A stretch of 64,000 nt of DNA from Atopsyche davidsoni (taxonomy: Eukaryota; Arthropoda; Insecta; Trichoptera; Hydrobiosidae): assembly GCA_022113835.1 (NCBI GenBank), contig JAILWY010000028.1, positions 6,299,001 through 6,363,000 of the forward strand. The letters are read 5' to 3'. A program made the translations under genes and the position numbers. Positions 45,851 through 57,800 of this stretch are shown here, in pieces. Numbering within the stretch: the first letter of the stretch is position 1; each line of letters begins with the position of its first letter. The notes under the pieces were generated by a model. The model did no database searches. It was not told the origin of the DNA and saw only the letters and a list, made by a program, of their open reading frames with translations.

Positions 45851-46680
45851 GTATTTTTTATAGCGTGAAAACAGAACGATATCTCAATTATTCTTGAATT
45901 CAGATTGGAACCTTTCGCAAATAAAAATAACATCACGTAAATTAAGCAAACAAAAAATCAACAACTGAGACTTACGAAATGAGATTTTCTACATTTATAT
46001 CAACATAAATAGCATTCATAAATAATAATATCTACAAGGTTATACGAGTTTGGAAAATACACACTAACTTGGAATGATTAAAGTAATTGAGAAAAGTCTT
46101 AAACTAATATTGGAATGTCTTTGCAAAGCTGTTTAATTAATTCAACGTTTGTACCTGAATACAAGTTTTTAAAATTATTTGATCTCTGCGAAGTGCTAAT
46201 CAAATGGTAGTGAGCTAAAAATTCACTTCCAGCACGTTTAATTTAATAATATTTATATCGTGGAGCATACACTGCAGCGCAGATATGTTCTTGACTGGAT
46301 TTGGTATTTCACAATACGTCGAAAAATATACAAAATGTCTCACAATCTGATTATAGCGCTACGTTTGATATGTCTGTGATTAAACAGTTAAAATATAAAC
46401 AGAATATTTAGATAAATACACATCTATCAAAAAAATACTAAATTAAAAACGTAAACAACAAATTCGAGTGAATAACCAATTTTTTTTTTAGGTTAAATAA
46501 TAACTTATGACGTATCACTTTGTCAGCAAAAAGCTATTGAGAACTTTATATGTGACAATCGGTTAGAATCGGCAGAGCAACTTGCGATATAATTACACCA
46601 TTTGAAAACGAATGTCTTTTAATGCGGGAAATGTCTTTGAATATTCTCATTTGGAAAATATTGCGTGTGGACCGACGCTG
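45851..46680. other. AT-rich intergenic DNA
   Basis: No gene or known repeat. It probably includes the 3' UTR of the minus-strand sorting nexin, but no well-placed AATAAA was found on that strand close to the stop. Confidence 0.45.
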
Positions 46681-46685
46681 TCGGC

Positions 46686-48843
46686 TCACGTGTTTGGCTT
46701 GGGAGGGAGGACAGTCTGCCAGGCGGTGAGGGCGCGCGCACTGCTGCCGATGTGACGCCGTGCCATCTCCAGGAGCAGCAGCTTGAGATCCGTCTTCTTC
46801 TGGCGCTGCCAGCCATGCAAGTCGCTGCGCAAAGCTTCCGATGTGCACTGCAACCTGAAATTCAATTTAATTTACTTATTTATTTAATTTTGAAAGTTTC
46901 CGGGTCTCAGACCGGAATAAGGAAACCAAGGACTCATTTTTAAAATGGATGTTCGATTTCTGCTATTATAACAATAAAGAAAAATGACAATTTGCTCCGA
47001 TCTCATTGGTTAGAATTTTTAGGTGAAAAATTGTGACCGATCAGATTACAGAATTTAAAAACTAACTTTATACAAACTAAGTAAAAGAACAATATAAAAC
47101 TACGTGACGATTGAGTTAAAAATTTTAGAAATAAGTTTTAAAAATTGTATTGTCACTCACTTATCATGACAATTATCAACTGTAGTATGTGCCGAAGGCG
47201 GTGCTCCAGGCTTGTGTAGCCTAGTCTGGGCTTCCTCTAGGGTCGCCTGCAGCACCTCTCGACCCTTAAGGCGCTCCCTCGCCGCCTCCACATACAACAT
47301 GTACTCCTGCAGAGGCCCCCCCATGGACTTAGGGTGTTCGGTACTCGCTTTGGACTGCTCAGCGGCCACCATCGAGAAAGGTCCCGCCATCTTCTTGATG
47401 ATATCACCCAGTAAAAATTCTTCATCACCGTTTACTATGCCATTTTCTGTCCCTAATTCCGTGAGGGTTTCCTCGTTTCTTTTCTTAGTCTCCGCCTTTA
47501 AAGTATCTTTGTTGAAGCGTTCCACTTGCGCCCAGCCCTCCAGAATCGGACCGAGCATTTGCATTTCACTGGCCATGTCCGCTCGCTCTTTGTTTATCCG
47601 CGAGGAGACGGAATTGAAGAACTCCAGCTTCTCCTTGAGACTGGTCATGTAGTCGGAGGATGCGGCAAACTCGGGGTCACGGACGCGACACGCTTGAGGA
47701 TGAGGCGTACCGTTTGGCAATCCGAGGTTGTATAGTGAATCTGACAAGCTGGAGAGGTAGCCAGCTTTGGATTTAAAGTGGCTATTGAATTCGGACGGGG
47801 AGGCTGTGAGAAATATCTTGATGTCTTCACTATGAGTGAGGATGGAATGTGTTGTTATTCGTTCTGTAAGAAAATAAATCAAAATATCGGCTAGTTAGTT
47901 CACTAATGAGTTTTACCAACAAAAAATTTTGTATTTGGTCTCTCTTATAAAAGGTGGTGGTTTTCAATTTATTCTTAGAATAATTGAAGATGTAGCAGTA
48001 ATAAAATAAATTTACATAGTAATTAATGTAGAAGTGTTTAACTCTGTTTTGTGATACTTACTAACAAAGATATTCAGGAGAACCATCCTCTGGAGTACAA
48101 ACTCCTTGGAATATCGGTCCAGCTGCGCCAGCAAGGTGTGCCGGCTAGGCAGGGGAGGCACTATTTGGAGACTGTTGGTCCACAACCGCTCTCTCAGCGC
48201 CTAAAAAGTTCAATATAGCTCTAATTTCTGTGAATATACCAACCTAACTAGAAAAACTGCTGAAAAATTACAGAAGCTAGTCGTGTCAAAACATAGAAAG
48301 TGAAAACATCACTAAATATTCTATAAATCTCCAAAGGCATTCTTGGTTTTATTCAAGTTCAAATGTACTATTTATCATTAATGCATTATTTAGTCACTAT
48401 TCAATCTATAATTAGCACTCTAATTTTGATTTGATACATAAGATTTCGTTTTAATTATTACTAACCTTGAAATCATTATAGCGTCTCCTCACAACATATT
48501 CTTTCTCTGAAGTATCCCAGCGAGTACACTTGGTTCGGATCCTGTACGTTACATAAGTCCCCCAAGGTTCTACAATTTTCTGAGGATTGTCAACACGGGA
48601 GACGATATCATAACCTGGATCCAGCACGAGATCTGTTATCTTATCCAGCTCCTGGAAAGTAGATATGCTTTCCACCGAAGGTGACTGCATGAGATTGTGA
48701 GTCTCCAGGAGAGAGCTGTCATTTGAGTTATTCCCAGAGCCTTGATCTGTCTTATTGAAATTAGAACTGATTTTCTTTGCTTCCGATGTGACTTCTAAAA
48801 CAGCACTCTGCTCCTCACAATCTGAAGAGGTCATCATTTTCAA
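46686..48843 (-). CDS. SNX7/SNX30-type PX-BAR sorting nexin
   Basis: Four coding exons on the minus strand: 48843-48466, 48200-48062, 47863-47161 and 46854-46686. All phases match, giving 462 residues (human SNX30 437). The N-terminus is Ser-rich and disordered. A PX domain spans about residues 80-180, with TYVTYRIRTK, VVRRRYNDFK (phosphoinositide-binding Arg), PPLP at 141-144 and RITTHSILTHSEDIKIFLTA at its end. A BAR-type helical region fills the rest: LKEKLEFFNSVSSRINKERA, LQEYMLYVEAARERLKGREV and the terminal helix LHGWQRQKKTDLKLLLLEMA. Such proteins bind PI3P on endosomes and, with SNX4, help recycling and autophagy. SNX4 itself fits less well than SNX7/30. Confidence 0.87.
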
Positions 48844-49200
48844 TTGTCTTTTAGGATATATAAGATTATATAAATTGAATTGTTTTAAAATTCGTTAGTT
48901 GTTCAATTATTAACTACACTCCACTGTCTTTAACTGTGACCAAACTGGCTTATATTATTGCATCCATGGGTAGGTTTGCGACAGCAAGTGACCTAAAAAA
49001 TGAATAAAAGTTTACAGAATATTGTTTCCAATTTGTTGTAATATATCAATACTTGCATACCCGTTACGTTGTTTAAATATAGCTGATAAAATACCTTATC
49101 AATATTAGATTATAATTATCTAGCAGTATTAAAATACAGAATGTGAAAATCCTTACCCGCCTCCTGTCAAAAACAATCGACGACAATAAAATAATATTGT
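48844..49200 (-). other. 5' UTR of the sorting nexin gene, probably spliced
   Basis: Minus strand: acceptor TTTTTTAG at 48993-49000 starts an untranslated stretch 48992-48844 that joins the first coding exon. A donor GGCGG|GTAAGG lies at 49157/49156, so an upstream non-coding exon of 40 bp or more (from about 49200) is likely. Confidence 0.45.
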
Positions 49201-49735
49201 ATCAATTTTACCATAGACAATATCTTTAAACTTCACAAATGTTCAGTAACTATTTAATTTTTAAAAGACATTAAAATATGTTTTTATTGCTTAGTTACCT
49301 TTAAAAATAATCTTTAAGAGTAATTTTACTATTTCAAATCAATGTACATAGTGCGATAGACCAAAACCAAATTTTGTTTTGACTTGATTTTAACATCGTA
49401 GTTGATTATGTATAAGTGACAATTAAACTGATTGTTAATTTCTCATAACATATATTTTTATTTTATCTCTGTACATTGTTATTAATTTAATTTCTTACAT
49501 ATATTTCCAATAAATGTATAAAAAATTTGGTAATACGTGAGATGTCTCATATAACGGCATTCTCTGACCGTAATAAATTAATGAGCGTTGGAACAACACT
49601 GAAAAGTCAGTCAGAAAATGGACGTCTGGTGATATAGTGATCCTGTTCCAGTTCAAGAGAAGTAGAGAAGTACAGTTATTATCGTGAAAGGTGGTTCGTT
49701 TTATGGTTTGTAATGCTGTATTGTGTATATTTACA
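49200..49735. promoter_or_regulatory. Probable shared divergent promoter region
   Basis: About 0.5 kb between the inferred 5' end of the sorting nexin (minus) and the CpG-rich 5' exon of the Arg/Ser-rich gene (plus). It is AT-rich without repeats. Divergent transcription from here is inferred from gene orientation. No TATA or initiator can be named with confidence. Confidence 0.4.
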
Positions 49736-50098
49736 GTGTAGAATGTATGTTTACCATGCCCTTGCTGCGCCAGGAGTGGCAGGAGCGCCGACGCGTCGCC
49801 AGCCGCGCCGACCGCCGGCCCTTCCTCCCGGTTACTTTCCGTCGAATTTCGGGGCTCTCGCCGTCGCGAAGGGCCGAAGGGGGCTCGCGACAGCCGCGTG
49901 TACCGCGCACCTCGCGTATCCGACACCTCGGCGTGTCGGGGGGTGTCTTCGTCGCCCGCCGCGCGCTGTCCCCGGCCAGCTCGCGCGCTCGTACCAAAAC
50001 TCGTAAAATGCCCCTCACGGTAACCGAAGATTTTCCGTTCTCTCGCGACATACGCGCGCACAGCTCTTGAGGTACCTATATACTGCCCCAGCATCAAG
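49736..50098 (+). other. CpG-rich 5' untranslated exon
   Basis: Strongly GC/CpG-rich (about 49760-50010), unlike the 35-45 percent GC of most exons around. It ends in the donor CATCAAG|GTAAGAT at 50098/50099 and precedes the acceptor at 51888 before the first coding exon. Open frames of 97-200 codons exist on both strands here, the longest plus frame beginning ATG at 49723 and stopping at 50070 before the donor. They reflect few stops in GC-rich DNA, but an upstream ORF that lowers translation is possible. Confidence 0.55.
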
Positions 50099-51888
50099 GT
50101 AAGATATCCCCATTGAGGCTTTGTGATTGTCTGGTATGCTTATACTGTCGCCACTGTGGTTGTATGCAAACACGTCTAACTACATCCCATTCTCATGCAA
50201 AGCACTCCACTAAGTTTCCCGTCCACGAGCCCGGTTACTCCTATAAAACATTAATGTGATGCTCTATGAAGTTGTACTTTTGACATATATTTGTTTGTAC
50301 ATAAGTCATTTTCCCTTATCAACCAAGTTTTGCAAGGGACATATTAAATTATACCAGAAAACACCTTACTGGATAATAAACTTCTTTCCGACAAATGTAA
50401 TCCTTTAACTGCCCAAAAAACAACCATACGTTTTTATTCATTCCATTTCTAGTCATTAACACGTTTTAAGTTTCTATCCCTATCTATTTATATCATTACA
50501 TCCAGATATTTTTGCAGTTTTAACCATTTTCAAAGAGAGACGTCCTATCCTTATGTAAGTAATTGAAATAATATAATCTTAAATTAACTTTAAAATCATA
50601 TGAAACAAAAAATGCTTCAAAGAGAATCATGATCATGACACCAAATTTAAGATATTATTTTTTTATTATAATCCTAATTTTTGGAGAAAGTTTCTAAGAA
50701 TGTATATACTTTTAGGTTTTAAAACGAGGTCACATTTTTGTCTTTCGGATAATCCAGGCGTCTCTGCATCTTGATCTCAAAACATGTATTAAAAGTTTTG
50801 ATGTTACCTATTAAGTCTTCTTTTCTTATCTGGGAACTTAGTCTTTTCTAAGAGTTTTGCACCTGTCTCCATCGTGATTAACTATAATATATATGTATAT
50901 TCATAAATATATTACTAAATATATTGTGTTCTTCATGTGGTTTAATTGGTATTACTATTTTTTTTTTTGTCAGCTGTATGAATGCTTGCAATTTATAATA
51001 ATATTCAAATATATTAGTATGACATATAATATAATTGAACTCTTAAAGTCCCAAATTATATCTAATTCTGTAGACATCTAAGGATTTCTCAGGTCGCAAA
51101 GATAGTATCACAAGCAATAAAATAGATTTCTTTTCTTCCCCTTTGATCTTGATGGTAAGTTATTCCCTGTTTAACTACGCCACAGTAACGACCCAACTAC
51201 AGCATACACAAAGATAATATTGAAGAGGTATGAAATAACTAGAAATAAAAAGAAATATTGCGCTAAATTATGATATCTGTCTGTGTTCTCATTTGCTCAG
51301 AGCTCAACTCTGACTGTATGATTTTTGTCCTTTTTAGCAACATTATTCAGGACGGAACTTGTCTGATTTTATATTTGTAACTCCTCAAGAAAAAAAAATG
51401 ACAATATTTTACTAATGGCTTAAATACTGTATTGAATTAATAAACACATCAACGTGTCCGTTTGATAATTCCATATTGGGGGAAAACCACTAATGTGATA
51501 CATACCTGGTACAGATTTTTTTTTATACTGCGTGTGCACAAATCGCTTTTTTCAATTTAGCGATTTTCACGATTTCTTTGCATTCCGTACTCCAGCAGTT
51601 GATTAATGGTCAATAGTCAATATTATTTTTTTTGAGAATCAACTTGAACGATACATATAATGTATCGTTGTAAATACATGCATGTTACACTGATTGAAAA
51701 TAACAACTATGCTGCTAAATAAATTTATATATCCTTGATTCAATATATTAAAAATAAATCCATTTCGGTGCAAATAGAATCACATTCCTCTCCCAGTATA
51801 ACGTGTCATAATTTTGAGTGTTGTGGCAACAATCTGGAATTCTCGCTACGCTTGGCCCCAGTACTCACGGCTGTGTTCCACATTGCAG
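50099..51888 (+). other. First intron of the Arg/Ser-rich gene
   Basis: AT-rich, with GTAAGA and ATTGCAG borders, and no repeat family recognised. Confidence 0.5.
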
Positions 51889-51893
51889 GTAGA

Positions 51894-54800
51894 ATGTCTC
51901 GCCGCACCGGCAGCAGCTCCTCTGCAGCGCTATCGCGCGCAGAGCAGATCGCCTCCGGCCGCCTGAGGATGGATCGCAACCCTGCACACGCGAGAATCAC
52001 CGGTGAGAATTTTTCATATTTATTTTCACTATTTCAAAATTATGCCTAAACATTTTTAAAGACCTTCTTCCCTGCATCGATTTGCTAGAACGTAGCACTG
52101 TTAGTATATAGATGCTTCAGGGCGCTAAGGCAGGAGTAGTCAGCCTTTTAATACCTACCGCATTTTATACTCATCGTATCTTTATAGGTAGTAAAATTTT
52201 CTTTAACGTCCACCGGTTGCTTAATAACTTATTTTAATACAACTGCATACAATCACAATTTCCGATTTGTTTATATATGGTGAACTTTGGAATACGACGG
52301 CTGATAGATAAGTTTGATTTTAAGGTAAATTCGAAGCTGAGAATTAAAATAAGAAAAAATAGCTTCAGAACTGAAAATATTCCTACGCCCATCATGAAAG
52401 CTTTTATAGGACCTGCTGAAAAAATAAACAAACTAAATAATACATCTCATGACAACGTACAAATTGAGGGTGCGCAGGTCACCCACTTAGCAAGTAATAA
52501 AATAATAATAATAGCATAATTCTAAGCTTATATATATACTCGGACTAGAAGCTTCAAAACATACTATAATACAGCTTCATTTTAATAGATCATCACATGT
52601 TTCATATAGATATACCATTTCATATAGAAGTCTCCATGTAGAATGATTGATCAGGTCAACTTCAGTTTTCCAGTCAGCGAAGTTCATGGGCTTGCAACTC
52701 TCAGAGCGTGTTTGAAGGATACTTGTAAACCTCACATTACCTCCACGCGTCTGCTCTCTACAACGAGATCTGATGTATACTGCTAATGTGCCATTTGATA
52801 CTCAAAGAATGAGGCCACCAAGCCTCCTCGATAAACCAAGATCCATGTCCATTTCTCATAATAGCATTTGAAAAATCTTTGAAATTCATTTTTAATCTGA
52901 CGGCTAGTATATTTTACTTAAAAAATGCTGTCTTTCGGTGTTTATTTTATAACTATTTGTCAAATAATTATTCAAATTAATAAGTTAATTAATCAAATGC
53001 AACCCAAATCCTTGGAGAAATATCAGGATAGAATCTCATCTCGGGGAAGTCTGCTCCCTAGTCCTTGTAGCGATATTCAGAATTAATCAAAGAATCTTTC
53101 TTGGAAAGTGAGAAACACTTTCAACCGCAAACGGATGCTCGGGGAATGAAGAACGAACGTTGCTACAGCAACTGATTGGCAGCCAGATCAAATCACAGAA
53201 TCCACGATAGAAGTGATTTGTTGATTTCAGAATTCAAGATCGTTGTTCTTCTTCTACACCACTGAGCTGATTTGCTTTTTATATAGACTGCATATAGTGC
53301 CTAGAATTTAATTGAGTGTACAGTTAATATGTTATCAAGAGAAATAATTAATAATGGTTATTTTCAACGAGAGGCACCAGTCAAAGTTGCAATCATTGTA
53401 CTTTGTAAAATATAGTCGTTTCCACTTTTTAAATTGCTTAAATTGTTATTGGAAAAGTCTGAATATTTTTCACGGATATTTACTTATCCCTTAAAACGGA
53501 TTGGCTATTATGTTTATTTATTTTTGGTCAAAAATTTCAAAGTTACAATTTTTATAAAAAAAATATGTAGTTTTACTTAAAAGTCAAATATCTCGTTAGA
53601 ACTTATCGTCATTTAACAAAAATTAATCTCATTTTAATATCAGAGAAGGCTGTAATGCAGGTTTAATTCTCTTAAAAATATTATATTAATATTTTTTTTG
53701 TAAGCTTAGGATTTTTTTATCAAAGTGATATATTTATGAATTTATTATGTCCTATTATTAATTATTTATTTTAATAAATAACAACTACAGTATTCACATG
53801 ACTGTCAATTCGAAAAGGTTTCATTATCTCATCTAGATATGAAGTTTTCAGCCCTCCCACGTTTCACGGGACAGAAATGTCCGAGGACTGAAAACTTCAC
53901 GCATCCAATTCATCCGATTCAAACATCCAAGAAATGAAAAACGACTACTAAAACCTACAAACATATATTGATCATATTTTATTATCTTAAATTGAATTGA
54001 AACACTGCAACCTTAAATTTGGAAACTAAATAAAAACTTCTGATTTATAATTCATTATTAAGTCTTGATAAAATAAATAATAAAAATATAAAATAATTAT
54101 ACTAAAGAAAATCTCAAGGTATTTACACATTATTTGAATTCCATCTCGGATTTCAGCCGTTCCCACTCCTCGATTCTTGCCTCCGCATTCTGGAAATTAC
54201 TCACTGACTTCTTCTAGTCATATTCATTTTTAATGCCATAGATCTATCCGAGGATCTGGCAGTGAATATCTCAAGTGAATTCTTGTTTAGCATGTGATAT
54301 TTTGACTCGCACGTGAGTGCATAGCGGTGTCTTTTAAAATCTAACACGCTCAATTAGTCACGTCACGCAAGTTATAATTTTTTTTGTTTTAGTTGGTTAA
54401 ATTTCTTAAAAATTTTATTACTTATAAAACATTGCAAATGCTGCGATAAAACTGACTTTAAAAATTCAAATTAGTCAAAATTATACCTTGAATTAATCTT
54501 GTCTGATTAATCAAATTTCTCCATGCACTAATTTAACTATAATCAGATTAATGCAAGCTTTAGCAGTAACAGCGGTTATTATTTTATAAATATAATAAAA
54601 TTATCAAATTCTCTCATTTGCACGAGCTGTACCCGACCGCGTTAGAGATCATTAACAAATGTTCAATGCTGGCGTGTGAGTTGCTCTGAAGATTCTATAA
54701 GCTAGTTCCTTACTAGATAATGGGTACAGCATCAATCTTAATAATTTTAAGCACAGAAAGCTTAGTCACGTTCTTCTAACGCTGCTGTAGCCTGTTTCAA

Positions 54801-57800
54801 GGAAATGTGTGAGCATAAGTGTCATTAGATTAACATTTTTATTGGGTGTTTTGCTGCGTTACAATTTGAATTCTCCGACATTTGGGTCCCGTTACTCGAG
54901 CCATCTTCAAGAATTTTCCCTGAAATTTGTGAAGATGACTCCAGTACTATGACTGAAACTTGACAAAATTAAAATTATAAGAATAAAGTTAATCTAACTA
55001 CGGACATATCTTATATGAACCCGTTTAATTCTTGTGCATCTTTATCAGCATATTTATTTTGTAAATTACACTTTGGACTTCCAGGAGAGTCCATCAACTA
55101 TCTTGTCTTTCGTAAAAGAAACACTCCAATCCATAAAACTGCAGCCTACCCGCTCGCCACGGTGACAATCAAATGTCGCCAAATATTAACAGAATAAATT
55201 ATTAATTTTTATTCACAATCTTCAGATATGTTTGATTATTTTAGTACCCTCAAAGATCACTCCATTATTGAAGAAGTGGATCTTGCCATATAACAGCGAT
55301 GATAAAGCGTCTGCCGGACCAACTCTCAAGGCGGTTCTGTGCTCTCTTCAGCTATAAAATGTTTCTATATTATTTATATGTAAACAAAGAAAATATTTCT
55401 ATTGAGTGTAGAATCGACTATAGAAAAGACTCCCTGGTTGTGTTCCAGTGACTAGCGCGCTTGCATGCCAATCAGGAGATCTTTTATAATTACAAATTGT
55501 CTCTAGACTCATTGTGTTTAGGCCAACACAGCGGCAACTCGCCTGCTTGCCGAATATCATGATATGTAATAGAGTATGTTCGTAGGTTTTGGCATGAGTA
55601 TGTTATGAGTTGATTTGGTTTCTTGGGTATTGAGCTGCTTGATCTGTTCAGTACTCCGACGTTTTGCTCCCTGTGCCAGGACCGTCTCCCTGAAAACGGT
55701 CCCAGCAACAAAATTAGCTGATGTGCTATTAATAGGAATTTAGAATATAGCCATGAGTATATATAATGCGATGAGTGATGTTGGAAGTAAATTTTTGGAA
55801 CCCCCTGTTCAATTTCACGCTCGACTGTGATACACTCATGAGTCTTTACACTTGATCACTTATTCTTCGAAATCAACCCCCTCGGGATACTATTCAATAT
55901 CCAGAGGGGACTTGATGGAACGTCTTTTTGCCCTGGAGGGAGGGTTTCCACATTCTAAGAAGGAAAGTATAAAGAAGAAACTGTTACGAATTAAAGTTAG
56001 TATTAGTATACTTTTCTATCAGCCATGGTGAGGTCTCAGCGAAATATTGCAGCCCTGGTTTTTATTGTCTCCGATACGATTCACACCAGTCACCGAATCC
56101 ATGTGGTTTAGTATACGGGTCCTTCAAATTCGTACGTTTGTTTTTTACTGACTAATCGTAGGCTGTGTCCAAGGATTTTCTTGAGAGTTGTGTTCGGGGT
56201 GCCAGGAAATGCATACAATTATTGCAACTGTGGCTCGTCATCACATTTCTCACGCCATCTCAAATATCAAGTTTGTAGTGACACTTTTAAATGCGCAAAT
56301 CTTATTTCCCTTTCGAATATTATGCAACATATAAATTTATCATGTTTCACCTTTCTAACAGCTCGACTGAGATTAGATAAATAAGAATACGGCCGGAGGT
56401 GATATTATTTTTGTTAATTTTTTAAAAATATACTGTAAATTAATTGAGGGGTTGTTGAAGGTTAAAAGAAAATAACTCGTCTAATAAGTCGGTATATGAA
56501 CCTCAGCCCGAGTCACACTCGGCCAAACCGGCGAGTGATTAGGTTAGGCTCTGAGTTCATATAGCAGTATTCCTGATGCTATTCTCGAAAAATAATTTTG
56601 AGACAGGTGAGATTCGAACCTTCGAAAATTATCGTAAACTCGGACTAAGCGAGCATTTGGACCATTGTAAACAAAACCGGAACCTAGTTGAATTTTCAAC
56701 ATTTTATGTGTGCATCGGTAGCCTAAATAGGTTGAGACCGTTGTATATAAAAAATTTAATGTTTTAGACAGAAAATACGTGAATACCGTGTTTATTGCGT
56801 ATTATATATTTTGTGAAAAGAAGTCCACGTTAGTTGGGGATTGGAATCTTCCAAATATGTTTTTAAAGGATTTTCTCATCGCTCCTTGTGTGAATCTATT
56901 TCTTTTATATTATAGATGTTATGATATTTGTTTTATTCACGTCTTGTTATCCAAATGAATTGCCAAGTCTGGTCGATGCTTTCATTTTTAAATTGATAAT
57001 TATGAAAGCATGCAAACTCGTTCATCCATGAATTATATATTTTTTTTATGCCACCTCGTCCGTTCAAGCAATAAATGGCTCGTAAAATTCTAAAGAAATA
57101 TATTTGTCATCTGTATGTCACCCGTTGCACGATGCCCACAATATCGATGCTCGCCGATTTATATTACGATGATACTACTCTGCGTTAAAATATAATTCAT
57201 ACAGTACGAATATGGGAGCGTTTTAACCCTTATTTAATCTCATATATACATATTTTTTTTGTAGTTTTATATAAATAATAGTATCAAAACGAAATGGCTG
57301 AATAATGTAGATAAATAATATATCTTGTTCGTATCTTTTGACATGATTTTAAATCTCATTTGAGAATCTGGAGTCAGTCTTTCGAACACCGTTACATGAA
57401 ACGGTCACATGGTTAAAAACAGTGGAATCAAGATTGACGCTCATAGGCTTCCAGCAATGTCTTAATTCTTGGATTTTCAAGGAGACTGGTAACCTCGTCC
57501 CTTGATAGAATATCAAAGACCACACTCTCTGAATCTGGTTTCGTATCCCCTCAACTTCGCCAACGACTTCTCCAGAAAGGCGAAATATCCGTAATCTCAT
57601 CCATTTTACATATAAACCATTCTGTCATGGACCATTTTCATTTTCCAATTGTCTTGGAATCCAATAACGAGAAAACCATGACATATTCCTGGAGGAGGTC
57701 AACATCGATGATCAAGGCAACTGATTTGTTAATGTACGATTATTTACACGCGAGCAGACCCCTCGCTGGCCGCAGGAAGAAGGAAGGAGATCGACAATGT

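Larger units (their letters stand above)
52003..57775 (+). other. Large second intron with repeats
   Basis: 5.8 kb with GTGAGA and GCCGCAG borders; the phase (1) matches both neighbours. It holds family-1 foldback repeats at 53830-53930, 54838-54968 and 55612-55705, a box-A-like SINE head near 55443-55485, a minus-strand tRNA-like SINE head near 56585-56665, and a segment at 52640-52810 shared with 63640-63790. No extra exon with a fitting phase was found. Confidence 0.55.

Noticed and set aside
47212..47652. 146-codon plus-strand frame
   Set aside because: Antisense to the long sorting-nexin exon, whose phases and BAR-type sequence are convincing.
49495..50097. 200-codon minus-strand frame and overlapping plus frames of 97-115 codons
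   Set aside because: They lie in the CpG-rich 5' exon where stop codons are rare on every frame. No domain, and the splice donor at 50098 supports an untranslated exon.
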